Below, one piece after another: positions 11,682 to 18,209 of a stretch of 18,209 nt of DNA. Within the stretch, counting starts at the first letter, position 1, and each line of letters begins with the position of its first letter. Origin of the DNA: JBMNCQ01 sp049366715. Lineage in GTDB: Bacteria; Bacillota; Peptococcia; Peptococcales; BICA1-8. Location: the NCBI GenBank assembly GCA_049366715.1, contig JBMNCQ010000005.1:1-18209 (forward strand), read 5' to 3'. The position numbers and the translations under genes are program-made. The notes under the pieces were generated by a model that was not told where the DNA came from, searched no databases, and saw only the letters and a list, made by a program, of their open reading frames with translations.

Positions 11682-13658
11682 TTGAACATATTTTCGAAAA
11701 AATACATAGTAACAATTTCATATATTTTAATCGGACTGGCTGTAATTTGTTCCCTGTATCTGGCCGGACAGAGGGTCGTTATTGAGAAAGGGTATGACCG
11801 GGTAGAGATTATGCTCAATTTAACGGAGGCAGAGTCCCTGGCTAATGCGAATAATTATACCCTTTCCGAGCTATTGACCCGGTTTAAAGAAAAAGGCGTT
11901 ACGGGGATCCTGGTAAAAGAACTTAGTCTGGGTGATTTGGCCCGTTCCGGAAAGGTGCAGTTTTTCCAGGGAGATGAGATCAAGCTGGCGCCGTATTACG
12001 ACAAATTAGCCGAATTGCCCCCTTTCTCTGATGCTGATGTCATCATTGCTATTTTGGATGAATATCATGCCCCGCAGATTATTGAGCACTTAGAGAAAAA
12101 GTTATCCGGCGCGGAAGTGATTGACGGCGGTATCCCGGCAGTAAAAGTCCCCGTGAATATGCCCAACTCCGATACGGAAAAAGAATTGATCTATGAGGAT
12201 TTGAAAGCCGTCGGGATAGGTTTTGATCAAGAAACTCTTGAAATTATCAGTAAGGCAGGATTAAATATTATTCCCCAGGTCAGGGACTGGCCCGCGCCAA
12301 CCCCGGAATCTCTGGAATTTGTAGCCGGGGAAATCAAAAAATTGCCTGCTTTAAGTATCATTCTTTTTAATGATAAACAGGTTCCCGGCTATCCTGATAA
12401 AATGAGTATTCTTCAGGAAGAATTAAAGGCTGCCGGTCAACCATATGCCCCCATAGGTATAGTGGAATTTTTTAATCAAAAGGGAATTAATCAATTTGCT
12501 GCCTTAATGAACAAGGAGACTGTCCGGGTGCATTCTATAGCTGCCAATGACATGATTAATTATAACCCCGGAAGTGCTGTTGAAAGGTTCCGGTTAGCGG
12601 TCAGCGAAAGGAACATCCGTTCACTATTTGTGAGATTTTTTGATATGGATCAGCCGGCCGCAGCTTTAACTAAGAATCTGGAATATCTTGAGGACCTCAG
12701 AACTGCTCTGGAAGAAGAAGGTTTTGTAATCGGACAGGCTCCACAGTTTAAATCACCGATTTATTCCAGGATATTAATCGGCCTGATCGGACTGGGCGTA
12801 ATAGCAGGTGCGGCCTTGATTCCTTTGCAGAGAGGCTGGAAGCGGACGGTCGTTTTGTGTATAGCCTTTGGTTTAATGATTTGGGGCGGTTTACTGTTGC
12901 GAGAGCCTATTCTGGCCCGTAAATTGATGTCCTTAGCCAGTGTAATGGTATTCCCCACGTTGGCTTTTCAGACCATAGTCGATAAAAAGCCCAGGAGTAT
13001 CGCGGAAAGCACAGCTGCCTTAATTAAAATGTCTTTGATCAGTTTTACCGGTGCGGTATTAATGGTGGGACTCCTAGCCGATAAATTATTTATGTTGAAA
13101 CTCGACCAATTTATTGGTGTCAAGGCTGCGCATCTTTTACCTTTAATCATTATTCCGTTGTTGCTGCTAATCTTAAATGATCATCCGGTCCAAACAGTAA
13201 AGAGGCTCTTGGAACAGGCTGTCACATATAAATATGCTATCCTGGCCGTTGTGGCTTTAGCAGCGTTAGCGATCTATGTGATCAGAACCGGCAATGAAGG
13301 AACGGTACTGGTCTCAGGAATTGAAGAACAGCTGCGGTCCGCTTTAAAGGATATTATGGGAGTGCGGCCCCGGACCAAAGAATTCCTGATCGGGCACCCC
13401 TTTACGTTATTAATCCTTTATTACGGGTTAAACAATAAAAACTGGTTCCTGATTTTCCCGGCAATAATCGGACAAGTATCACTGGTAAATACCTACGCAC
13501 ACATTCATACACCTATAGTAATTTCATTAATCCGCTCATTCCACGGGATGTGGGTGGGAATTGTAATTGGGATAGGATTGATATGGTCAATAAATTGGGT
13601 GCTGAAATTATTAAGTAAGAGTAACGATAGAGAGAACTTAAATCTAACCCAAAAGTAA
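11682..13658 (+). CDS. DUF5693 family membrane protein
   Basis: A 658-residue membrane protein. One N-terminal anchor (about residues 9-28) precedes an extracytoplasmic domain of roughly 330 residues with alternating strands and helices (KEKGVTGILVKELSLGDLARSG, VIIAILDEYH, GLNIIPQVRDWPAP), reminiscent of a TIM-barrel or deacetylase-like fold. The C-terminal half from about 365 holds eight or nine hydrophobic helices, ending with the conserved-looking HPFTLLILYYGL and SLIRSFHGMWVGIVIGIG. This is the layout of DUF5693 proteins, which sit next to csaB in many Clostridia. The function is not established; I infer a role in making or exporting the polymer that CsaB pyruvylates. TTG start supported by TGGAGGA 7 bp upstream. 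csaB starts 12 bp after the stop. Confidence 0.82.
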   Translation: MNIFSKKYIVTISYILIGLAVICSLYLAGQRVVIEKGYDRVEIMLNLTEAESLANANNYTLSELLTRFKEKGVTGILVKELSLGDLARSGKVQFFQGDEIKLAPYYDKLAELPPFSDADVIIAILDEYHAPQIIEHLEKKLSGAEVIDGGIPAVKVPVNMPNSDTEKELIYEDLKAVGIGFDQETLEIISKAGLNIIPQVRDWPAPTPESLEFVAGEIKKLPALSIILFNDKQVPGYPDKMSILQEELKAAGQPYAPIGIVEFFNQKGINQFAALMNKETVRVHSIAANDMINYNPGSAVERFRLAVSERNIRSLFVRFFDMDQPAAALTKNLEYLEDLRTALEEEGFVIGQAPQFKSPIYSRILIGLIGLGVIAGAALIPLQRGWKRTVVLCIAFGLMIWGGLLLREPILARKLMSLASVMVFPTLAFQTIVDKKPRSIAESTAALIKMSLISFTGAVLMVGLLADKLFMLKLDQFIGVKAAHLLPLIIIPLLLLILNDHPVQTVKRLLEQAVTYKYAILAVVALAALAIYVIRTGNEGTVLVSGIEEQLRSALKDIMGVRPRTKEFLIGHPFTLLILYYGLNNKNWFLIFPAIIGQVSLVNTYAHIHTPIVISLIRSFHGMWVGIVIGIGLIWSINWVLKLLSKSNDRENLNLTQK

Positions 13659-13670
13659 AGGGGTATCGGT

Positions 13671-14774
13671 ATGAAAAAGGTCCTTTTGAGTGGTTATTAC
13701 GGGTTCAATAATGCAGGGGACGAAGCGGTTCTTTTTTCGATAATAAACTCTTTAAAGAAGATTGATGAAAATATTCAAGTAACAGTATTATCCAACAGCC
13801 CCGAACAAACTGCGAAAATGTATGCTGTTAATGCGGTTAACCGCTGGAAATCAGGAGAGATATATACTGCGGTTCGCAAAAGCGATTTACTGATCAGCGG
13901 CGGGGGCAGCTTGCTCCAGGATGTGACCAGCAAAAACGGCATCCTCTATTATTTGGCTGTGATTTTTATCGCTAGAATATTAAGAAAACCGGTCTTCGTT
14001 TATTCCCAGGGGATTGGTCCCATTAAAACAGGCAGGAACAGAAAGCTAACCGCCTTGTTACTGAATCGTACACAGGGAATTACGGTTCGTGACGAAAGTT
14101 CTAAAGAAGATCTGCTGTCTATGGGTGTGAAACAGAATATAAGTGTTTCTGCCGATCCGGTACTGGGCATTGACCCCCATGATATAAGCCTGGAAAAAGG
14201 CCGGGAACTTTTACAGCGGGCCAGCGTCGTAATAAATGAGGGGAAAATTCTGGGTGTCTCCGTCAGGGCCTGGAATACGGATCCCCAAAATATCAAGGCT
14301 ATTGCCGATGCCTGTGATAAGCTGGGACAAAAAGGCTGGCAGGTTGTGTTTATACCTATGCATTTCCCGGAAGACATTACAGCCGGCCGGGAAGTAATGA
14401 AGGATATGAAAGAAAAGGCTTTTCTTTTGAAGGAAAACTATTCGCCGTTAGAAGCTCTGAGTATTTATAAAGCGGTCGATATGGTTTTAGGCATGCGTCT
14501 GCACTCTTTAATAATGGCGGCGGTATTGGAGAAGCCTCTGACAGCAATATCTTACGATCCGAAAGTCAATAATTTTATGAAAACTATCGCTGCAGGGGAA
14601 GTGCTTGAAATAGATTCCTTAGAATCCCAAAAAATCCTTGACTTGGTACAAAATACCTGGGAAAATAGAGATGGTTTCATTGCAAATATACGGGCTAAAA
14701 TGGTGGAACTGCAGGAGAGCGCGGTGCTGCCGGCTAAAATGGTGAGGGAGATATTGTATTTAAGTAATAAATAG
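13671..14774 (+). CDS. csaB: Polysaccharide pyruvyl transferase CsaB
   Basis: A 367-residue enzyme that adds a pyruvyl ketal, from phosphoenolpyruvate, to the N-acetylmannosamine of secondary cell wall polysaccharide, creating the ligand for SLH domains. Family marks in order: GYYGFNNAGDEAVL at about 8-21, SGGGSLLQD at about 75-84, YSQGIGPI at about 110-117, RDESSKEDLLSMGV, and GMRLHSLIMAA near 273-283 with the conserved His. The length is normal. It is co-directional with DUF5693 and separated by 12 bp, so the two are very likely one operon. No strong terminator is seen after it. CsaB implies that the cell anchors surface proteins through pyruvylated polymer. Confidence 0.92.
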   Translation: MKKVLLSGYYGFNNAGDEAVLFSIINSLKKIDENIQVTVLSNSPEQTAKMYAVNAVNRWKSGEIYTAVRKSDLLISGGGSLLQDVTSKNGILYYLAVIFIARILRKPVFVYSQGIGPIKTGRNRKLTALLLNRTQGITVRDESSKEDLLSMGVKQNISVSADPVLGIDPHDISLEKGRELLQRASVVINEGKILGVSVRAWNTDPQNIKAIADACDKLGQKGWQVVFIPMHFPEDITAGREVMKDMKEKAFLLKENYSPLEALSIYKAVDMVLGMRLHSLIMAAVLEKPLTAISYDPKVNNFMKTIAAGEVLEIDSLESQKILDLVQNTWENRDGFIANIRAKMVELQESAVLPAKMVREILYLSNK

Positions 14775-14902
14775 TGTGCTATATTTTTTGGTTAGCATAA
14801 ACACTTTTTGATTCATAATTTGTTAGTCTAGCTGAAAAGTTAATTTTTTTTTCAGGTCCTATCTAAAAGTTATCTTATTTGTCGGTAGATAAGGGAGCTA
14901 GT
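14775..14902. other. AT-rich intergenic region
   Basis: No gene. A TATCTA/TAGATA inverted repeat (near 14861-14889) could fold the region just before the AAGGGAG ribosome site of the next reading frame. No convincing promoter or terminator. Confidence 0.35.
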
Positions 14903-15277
14903 ATGACCAATAAATTTGAGGATTTAAAAATATGGCAAAAATCCTATGTGCTTGTTCTAGATTTTTATAAGGGTAAAATTAATTTCCCTGCCGATGAAAA
15001 GTATGGTATAGAGAATCAATTAAAGAGAGCTTTGGTATCAATTCCAGCAAATATAGCTGAAGGTTGTAATAGGCAGCATATTAAGGAATTTATTTAGTTT
15101 CTTTATATTGCGAAAGGTTCGTTAAGTGAAGCTAGATTTTTCTTTTTACTTTGTAAGGATTTGGGTTATCTAGAGGTTGAAATATGGAGAGAGTACAATA
15201 ATAGGTGTAATGAAATAGATAGGATGTTAAAAGGTTATTTAAAACAATTAGTCCAAAAGCTAAACGAGAATAAATAA
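14903..15277 (+). pseudogene. Four-helix-bundle (S23/IVS) protein gene split by an amber codon
   Basis: ATG at 14903 follows AAGGGAG by 5 bp. The first 64 codons read FEDLKIWQKSYVLVLDFYKG and IENQLKRALVSIPANIAEG, hallmarks of the four-helix-bundle family found inside 23S rRNA intervening sequences and also free-standing in many genomes. TAG at 15095-15097 stops it, yet the same frame continues without a shift as FLYIAKGSLSEARFFFLLCKDLGYL to a TAA at 15275. Family members normally read EF-hydrophobic-Q/R-FL-IAKGSL, so the TAG most simply comes from CAG by one C-to-T change. The full span of 124 codons is the normal family length. Its AT-rich codon use differs from fabZ and csaB, suggesting a transferred gene now decaying. 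Confidence 0.85.
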
Positions 15278-15421
15278 GCCTTACCAACAAAATTTGCTGG
15301 CAGAGTTACCCAACCAAAAGTAACTATTGTATATAAATCTAATCAACAAGATTTACTTTCAATTAAAATGCTGACAAATTAAATGTCCCATAAGATTATA
15401 CTATGTAAGGAGTTAAAGATT

Positions 15422-15859
15422 ATGCTGGATATCAATCAAATTAAAGCAATACTTCCCCACCGCTATCCTTTCCTGCTGGTAGACCAAATTTTGGAATTAG
15501 AGCCCGGCAAGCGGGTTGTCGGACTTAAAAATGTAACTGCCAACGAAGAATATTTTAACGGGCATTTTCCCGGTTACCCGGTAATGCCTGGTGTATTGAT
15601 TATAGAAGCCTTAGCCCAGACCGGTGCGGTTGGTGTTTTGTCACTGGAAGAATATCAAGGAAAGCTGTTATTATTTGCCGGTATTGATCATGTAAGAATC
15701 AGAAGACAGGTAATACCGGGCGACCAATTGAGGTTGGAAATAGAAGTCACAAAATTACGGGGTAAAATAGGTAAATGTCAAGCAAAAGCATTTGTGGGTG
15801 AAGAGTTAGCGGTAGATGGTGAGCTAATGTTTGCCATCGCGGAAAATGACAATAAATAG
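15422..15859 (+). CDS. fabZ: 3-hydroxyacyl-ACP dehydratase FabZ
   Basis: A 145-residue hotdog-fold enzyme of fatty acid synthesis; it removes water from 3-hydroxyacyl-ACP to give the trans-2-enoyl-ACP, in the cytoplasm. The start is the ATG at 15422, since AAGGAG (15407-15412) lies 9 bp upstream and the product then begins DINQIKAILPHRYPFLLVD as usual; an earlier in-frame start at 15383 would add 13 unsupported residues. Catalytic His48 (NGHFPGYPVMPGV) and Glu62 (IIEALAQ) are both present with the family's 14-residue spacing. It stands alone, away from other fab genes, and is followed closely by a strong promoter. An isolated fabZ can also serve lipid A synthesis in diderm cells, but no lpx gene is visible here. 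Confidence 0.94.
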   Translation: MLDINQIKAILPHRYPFLLVDQILELEPGKRVVGLKNVTANEEYFNGHFPGYPVMPGVLIIEALAQTGAVGVLSLEEYQGKLLLFAGIDHVRIRRQVIPGDQLRLEIEVTKLRGKIGKCQAKAFVGEELAVDGELMFAIAENDNK

Positions 15860-15862
15860 CCA

Positions 15863-15890
15863 TTGACACTACATAAATACGTTGTACAAT
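15863..15890 (+). promoter_or_regulatory. Strong sigma-A promoter of the TagO/WecA-like gene
   Basis: TTGACA (15863-15868), 16-bp spacer, TACAAT (15885-15890), starting 4 bp after the fabZ stop. It gives a leader of about 53 nt. Confidence 0.75.
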
Positions 15891-15900
15891 AAAGTAGATG

Positions 15901-15921
15901 TACCCTCTATTGATCAGGGTA
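15901..15921. promoter_or_regulatory. Inverted repeat in the early leader (possible operator)
   Basis: TACCCT (15901-15906) and AGGGTA (15916-15921), perfect 6-bp arms with a 9-nt spacer, 10 bp past the -10 box. It could be a protein-binding site or a leader hairpin; there is no U-tract. Confidence 0.4.
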
Positions 15922-15949
15922 TGACTTAAAATCGTGACGGAGGCTGTAT

Positions 15950-16999
15950 ATGCATTATATTTTGTATATGATCGGTAGTTTTTTAATTACCTTTAAATTA
16001 GTACCGTTAATTAAAAATTTGGCCTTCAAGGTTGGTGCGGTGGACAATCCCTGCCAGAGAAAGGTGCACTGCAAACCGATGCCGAGATTAGGCGGATTGG
16101 CTATATATCTGGGATTTATCAGTATGGTACTCTTGACCCAGCCAATGAGTGAGCAAATAATAGGGCTGGTGTTAGGCAGTACGATTATTGCTGCCTTAGG
16201 TGTGGTAGATGATATTAAGGAGATCACGCCCAAGATCAAATTAGCCGGTCAGATCGTGGCGGCCTGCATACTAGTTGCATTTAACATAGATGTGGAGTAC
16301 ATTACCAATCCTTTTGTCAAGGGTAGTATAATTCCTCTTGAATACCTAAATATTCCCGTTACTATCCTCTGGATAGTTGGCGTAACGAATGCGGTAAATC
16401 TAATTGACGGGCTGGACGGTTTGGCTGCAGGGATTGCGACTATCGCAGCCGTAACTCTGGCTATTGTTGGTTATACGCAAGGGGATTTTTTAACTGTGGC
16501 CCTGGCTTTAATGCTGGCTGCTTCGACAGCAGGTTTTCTTAAATATAATTTTTACCCTGCTCAGATTTTTATGGGTGACAGCGGTTCCATGTTCCTGGGG
16601 TTTAATTTAAGTGCTTTGTCAATATTGGGCTTTGTCAAAAGTGTGACAATTATTTCGGTATTTGTGCCTATATTGATTTTAGGGATTCCGATTTTTGATA
16701 CTTTATTTGCTATAATCCGGAGATATCATAATGCCCGGCCTATTTTTAAAGCAGATAAAGAGCACCTGCATCATTGTTTATTAAATAAAGGCTTTACCCA
16801 TAAACAGACAGTACTGCTTATCTATACGATTAATATATTTTTAGCAGGAATTGGTGTTCTTTTGACCTATTTGACAACAGCCCAGGGAATGTTAATTCTG
16901 GCTGTGGTTTCTACTCTGGTTCTCTGGGGTGCTCAAAAAATCGGTATTATTGGCAAACCGATCTCCAAAGGGGTTAATCAACAAACGGTTGGTAAATAA
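15950..16999 (+). CDS. tagO: Undecaprenyl-phosphate GlcNAc-1-phosphate transferase (TagO/WecA-like)
   Basis: A 349-residue polytopic enzyme of the MraY/WecA superfamily that moves a HexNAc-1-phosphate from UDP-sugar to undecaprenyl phosphate, the first step of wall polymer, teichoic acid or O-antigen-like synthesis. Motifs seen in order: KVHCKPMPRLGGLAIYLGF (about 38-56), VVDDIKEI (about 85-92, the metal-binding DD), NAVNLIDGLDGLAAGI (about 146-161), GDSGSMFLGF (about 206-215) and ADKEHLHHCLL (about 265-275, the His-rich loop typical of the WecA branch rather than MraY). About ten membrane helices. CGGAGG lies 6 bp before the ATG. It has its own promoter and a terminator about 110 bp after the stop. 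With csaB nearby it probably starts the polymer that is later pyruvylated; the exact sugar is unknown. Confidence 0.9.
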   Translation: MHYILYMIGSFLITFKLVPLIKNLAFKVGAVDNPCQRKVHCKPMPRLGGLAIYLGFISMVLLTQPMSEQIIGLVLGSTIIAALGVVDDIKEITPKIKLAGQIVAACILVAFNIDVEYITNPFVKGSIIPLEYLNIPVTILWIVGVTNAVNLIDGLDGLAAGIATIAAVTLAIVGYTQGDFLTVALALMLAASTAGFLKYNFYPAQIFMGDSGSMFLGFNLSALSILGFVKSVTIISVFVPILILGIPIFDTLFAIIRRYHNARPIFKADKEHLHHCLLNKGFTHKQTVLLIYTINIFLAGIGVLLTYLTTAQGMLILAVVSTLVLWGAQKIGIIGKPISKGVNQQTVGK

Positions 17000-17034
17000 G
17001 TTTAGTGAAATAGGCGAATCGTAAAACAGGGAAA

Positions 17035-17054
17035 GAACGGAACAGAACGGAACA
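17035..17054. repeat. Two tandem copies of a 10-mer (GAACGGAACA)
   Basis: Perfect duplication in the 3' region of the TagO-like gene. Likely a small slippage product. Confidence 0.6.
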
Positions 17055-17107
17055 GTAGAAAATGTCTATATGAAACTTAAATTCTTTTAACTGAATAATT
17101 CTGCTTT

Positions 17108-17133
17108 AAAATCCGGTGAAAGCCGGATTTTTA
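17108..17133 (+). terminator. Intrinsic terminator of the TagO/WecA-like gene
   Basis: Perfect 9-bp stem AAAATCCGG/CCGGATTTT (17108-17116, 17123-17131), 6-nt loop TGAAAG, tail of T residues. Confidence 0.85.
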
Positions 17134-17205
17134 CATGTGCGGCAGGATTTCTTGTAGAAAAAAAGAATATATTGCTGTAAAGAGTATATAAAGGGATGTG
17201 GCTAA

Positions 17206-17769
17206 ATGTATAGGGTGAAAGTATTTATTCCAATATTAATGATTGCTTTAATTGCAGGTATTTTGATCGGGAATTCAGTTTTGGCAGGAGGGCCTTCACC
17301 CGGTTCCAAAGAAGACCCTCTTGTTACGAAAGCTTTTGTAGAAAGTACCCTGAGCAATCAGGTATCCCAATTGCAGCAGCAGGTTGTTCAGTTACAGGCG
17401 GAAGCAGATACTTTACGGCAGCAAGTTGCTTTTTTGGAGGATAAGGTAGGTGCAAAAGCTCCGGTGCAGTCGCAACAACCTGTACAAAATAACGGCGGGC
17501 AATCCTCAAACGGCCAAAATTCCGGGCCAAGCCAGGAGCAGACAGACACTCAACCGCAAACTACCCAGAAAGTTGCTTATGTTCAACAGTCTAATAATTA
17601 TGTAAATGTCCGTTCCGGTCCGGGTACCAACTATGATATAGTAGCCAAGGCAGATAAAGGTTCTAAGATGATTATCCTAGACGAGCAGGGCGAATGGTAC
17701 AGGGTAAAATTAGCAGACGGAAGATTAGCCTGGGTGGCTAATTGGGTCGTGGACGTAAAAGAAGAGTAA
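17206..17769 (+). CDS. Exported SH3b-domain protein
   Basis: A 187-residue secreted or membrane-anchored protein. Residues 1-27 form a signal peptide or anchor (VFIPILMIALIAGILIGNSVLAGG). Next comes a Gln-rich coiled coil (about 46-82, VSQLQQQVVQLQAEADTLRQQ), a low-complexity Gln/Asn/Ser/Pro linker (about 86-122), and a bacterial SH3 domain (about 123-184) with the hallmark YVNVRSGPGTNYDIV and WYRVKLADGRLAWVANWVV. Such domains bind cell wall peptides or polymers. With no enzyme domain it is probably a wall-associated adaptor. It is preceded by AAGGGATG and followed by a terminator, so it is expressed alone. Its partner is unknown. Confidence 0.9.
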   Translation: MYRVKVFIPILMIALIAGILIGNSVLAGGPSPGSKEDPLVTKAFVESTLSNQVSQLQQQVVQLQAEADTLRQQVAFLEDKVGAKAPVQSQQPVQNNGGQSSNGQNSGPSQEQTDTQPQTTQKVAYVQQSNNYVNVRSGPGTNYDIVAKADKGSKMIILDEQGEWYRVKLADGRLAWVANWVVDVKEE

Positions 17770-17788
17770 GTAGATACGGGCAGAGCAG

Positions 17789-17806
17789 TAAAGGTAAAGG
17801 TAAAGA
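17789..17806. repeat. Hexamer repeat (TAAAGG)
   Basis: Two perfect copies and a third with one change (TAAAGA), 20 bp after the SH3b gene stop. Confidence 0.6.
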
Positions 17807-17859
17807 AGTAGACCTACATACAAAGATTGCAAACAGGAGTTTTGCCTAGAGGTTATTAT

Positions 17860-17886
17860 AAAAAGGCGGATTTCATCCGTCTTTTT
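17860..17886 (+). terminator. Intrinsic terminator of the SH3b gene
   Basis: AAAAAGGCGGAT (17860-17871) pairs with ATCCGTCTTTTT (17875-17886), one G-T wobble, 3-nt loop TTC, U-tract in the right arm. A-rich left arm makes it potentially bidirectional. Confidence 0.85.
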
Positions 17887-17991
17887 ATATTGCGAAATTA
17901 TTTTCCAGAGTGAAATTGAGTACTTCATCAACTAAAAGTAAATACTAGCCTAAGCGGAATTATCTTATAGCAGGAATAATCCGAATGACAC

Positions 17992-18016
17992 CTTTTCAAT
18001 TAGAACTTTTCAATTA
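17992..18016. repeat. Direct repeat of CTTTTCAATTA with 14-bp period
   Basis: Two perfect 11-mers start at 17992 and 18006. The 14-bp period is twice seven, in keeping with the heptamer habit of this region. Confidence 0.55.
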
Positions 18017-18041
18017 ACCGGAAAAAAGAATAATTTTCTTG

Positions 18042-18070
18042 TTGCCAAAGCGCGAATAATGTAGTATATT
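18042..18070 (+). promoter_or_regulatory. Upstream promoter (P1) of a tandem pair
   Basis: TTGCCA (18042-18047), 17-bp spacer, TATATT (18065-18070), preceded by A/T-rich tracts (GAAAAAAGAATAATTTT) that could act as an UP element. Confidence 0.6.
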
Positions 18071-18100
18071 ATAAAAGTGCCTCTGATGAGGACGGCAAGG

Positions 18101-18128
18101 AGCGCGGTTAGCTAAGCCTAGCGGCGCT
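18101..18128 (+). other. Leader hairpin between the tandem promoters
   Basis: AGCGC (18101-18105) pairs with GCGCT (18124-18128), with an inner GCTA/TAGC stem (18111-18114, 18119-18122). It is followed by A7 rather than T, so it is not a plus-strand terminator. It would be in the P1 transcript. Confidence 0.4.
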
Positions 18129-18164
18129 AAAAAAATCTTTGCTTAAGCAGCCAAAAAAAGGATG

Positions 18165-18194
18165 TTGACAGAAGAGAGGCAAAGATGGTAGAAT
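18165..18194 (+). promoter_or_regulatory. Strong promoter (P2), probably of an rRNA or stable RNA operon
   Basis: TTGACA (18165-18170), 18-bp spacer, TAGAAT (18189-18194), followed by TTTTGTCGCCGC at the window edge. Two strong promoters in tandem after a long gene-free stretch are typical of rRNA operons in Firmicutes. The transcribed gene itself is outside the window, so the target is inference. Confidence 0.7.
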
Positions 18195-18209
18195 AGATTT
18201 TGTCGCCGC

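Larger units (their letters stand above)
17770..18041. other. Gene-free spacer before the tandem promoters
   Basis: It holds small direct repeats (17789-17806, 17992-18016) and the SH3b-gene terminator. No reading frame with a credible start or protein-like composition. Confidence 0.5.

Noticed and set aside
14903..15277. Pyrrolysine-encoding gene
   Set aside because: Several neighbours end normally at TAG, the family has Gln at the site, and no PYLIS-like evidence can be judged; a nonsense mutation is simpler. Kept only as an alternative.
18101..18128. Terminator for the region before the rRNA-like promoter
   Set aside because: The hairpin is followed by A7 on the plus strand and on the minus strand the T-tract would precede the stem, so it cannot terminate in either direction.

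Overview
The window looks like a chromosomal segment of a low-to-mid GC Firmicute of the Clostridia/Peptococcaceae kind. The basis is family content (DUF5693, CsaB, a TagO/WecA-type transferase, SH3b protein), TTG/GTG starts behind purine-rich Shine-Dalgarno sites, sigma-A type promoters and many U-tailed hairpins. The exact genus cannot be fixed from the sequence.

Layout. (1) 1-2746: two MNT/HEPN nucleotidyltransferase modules flank a TolC-like exported coiled-coil protein. The first HEPN-type gene runs in frame through a 7-bp tandem repeat at the window edge. The second module has a HepT cut off after about 56 residues. (2) 2748-3712: a scarred patch with two copies of a 43-bp hairpin repeat, the left end of an IS256-like element abutting one copy, and a minus-strand cassette of a 3-TM protein and an XRE regulator. 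(3) 3718-6140: a minus-strand lipoprotein and a plus-strand FAD-oxidoreductase lipoprotein with an SLH-like tail. (4) 6271-11191: a self-contained efflux operon of lipoprotein adaptor, RND pump and TetR repressor, behind a sigma-A promoter with a TetR-type palindrome just downstream. (5) 11191-11681: a 490-bp gene-free stretch holding two heptamer arrays, a terminator and a promoter. (6) 11682-17769: cell-envelope genes: DUF5693, csaB, an amber-interrupted four-helix-bundle gene, fabZ, a TagO/WecA-like transferase and an SH3b protein. (7) 17770-18209: a gene-free end with a terminator and two tandem sigma-A promoters pointing out of the window, most likely feeding an rRNA or other stable RNA operon.

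How the genes fit together. The adaptor and pump, perhaps with the TolC-like protein 4 kb upstream, would form an export machine kept down by the TetR protein. The TagO/WecA-like enzyme would start a lipid-linked wall polymer, and CsaB would pyruvylate it so that SLH-type domains can bind. The FAD lipoprotein carries an SLH-like segment, so it may be one client.

The most unusual signals are the recurring heptanucleotide arrays (two identical-unit arrays 11.2 kb apart in direct orientation, plus a separate eight-unit degenerate array starting at the tetR stop codon), the TolC-like protein that seems to lack beta-barrel strands, the IS end sitting inside a repeated hairpin, and the amber-broken four-helix gene.
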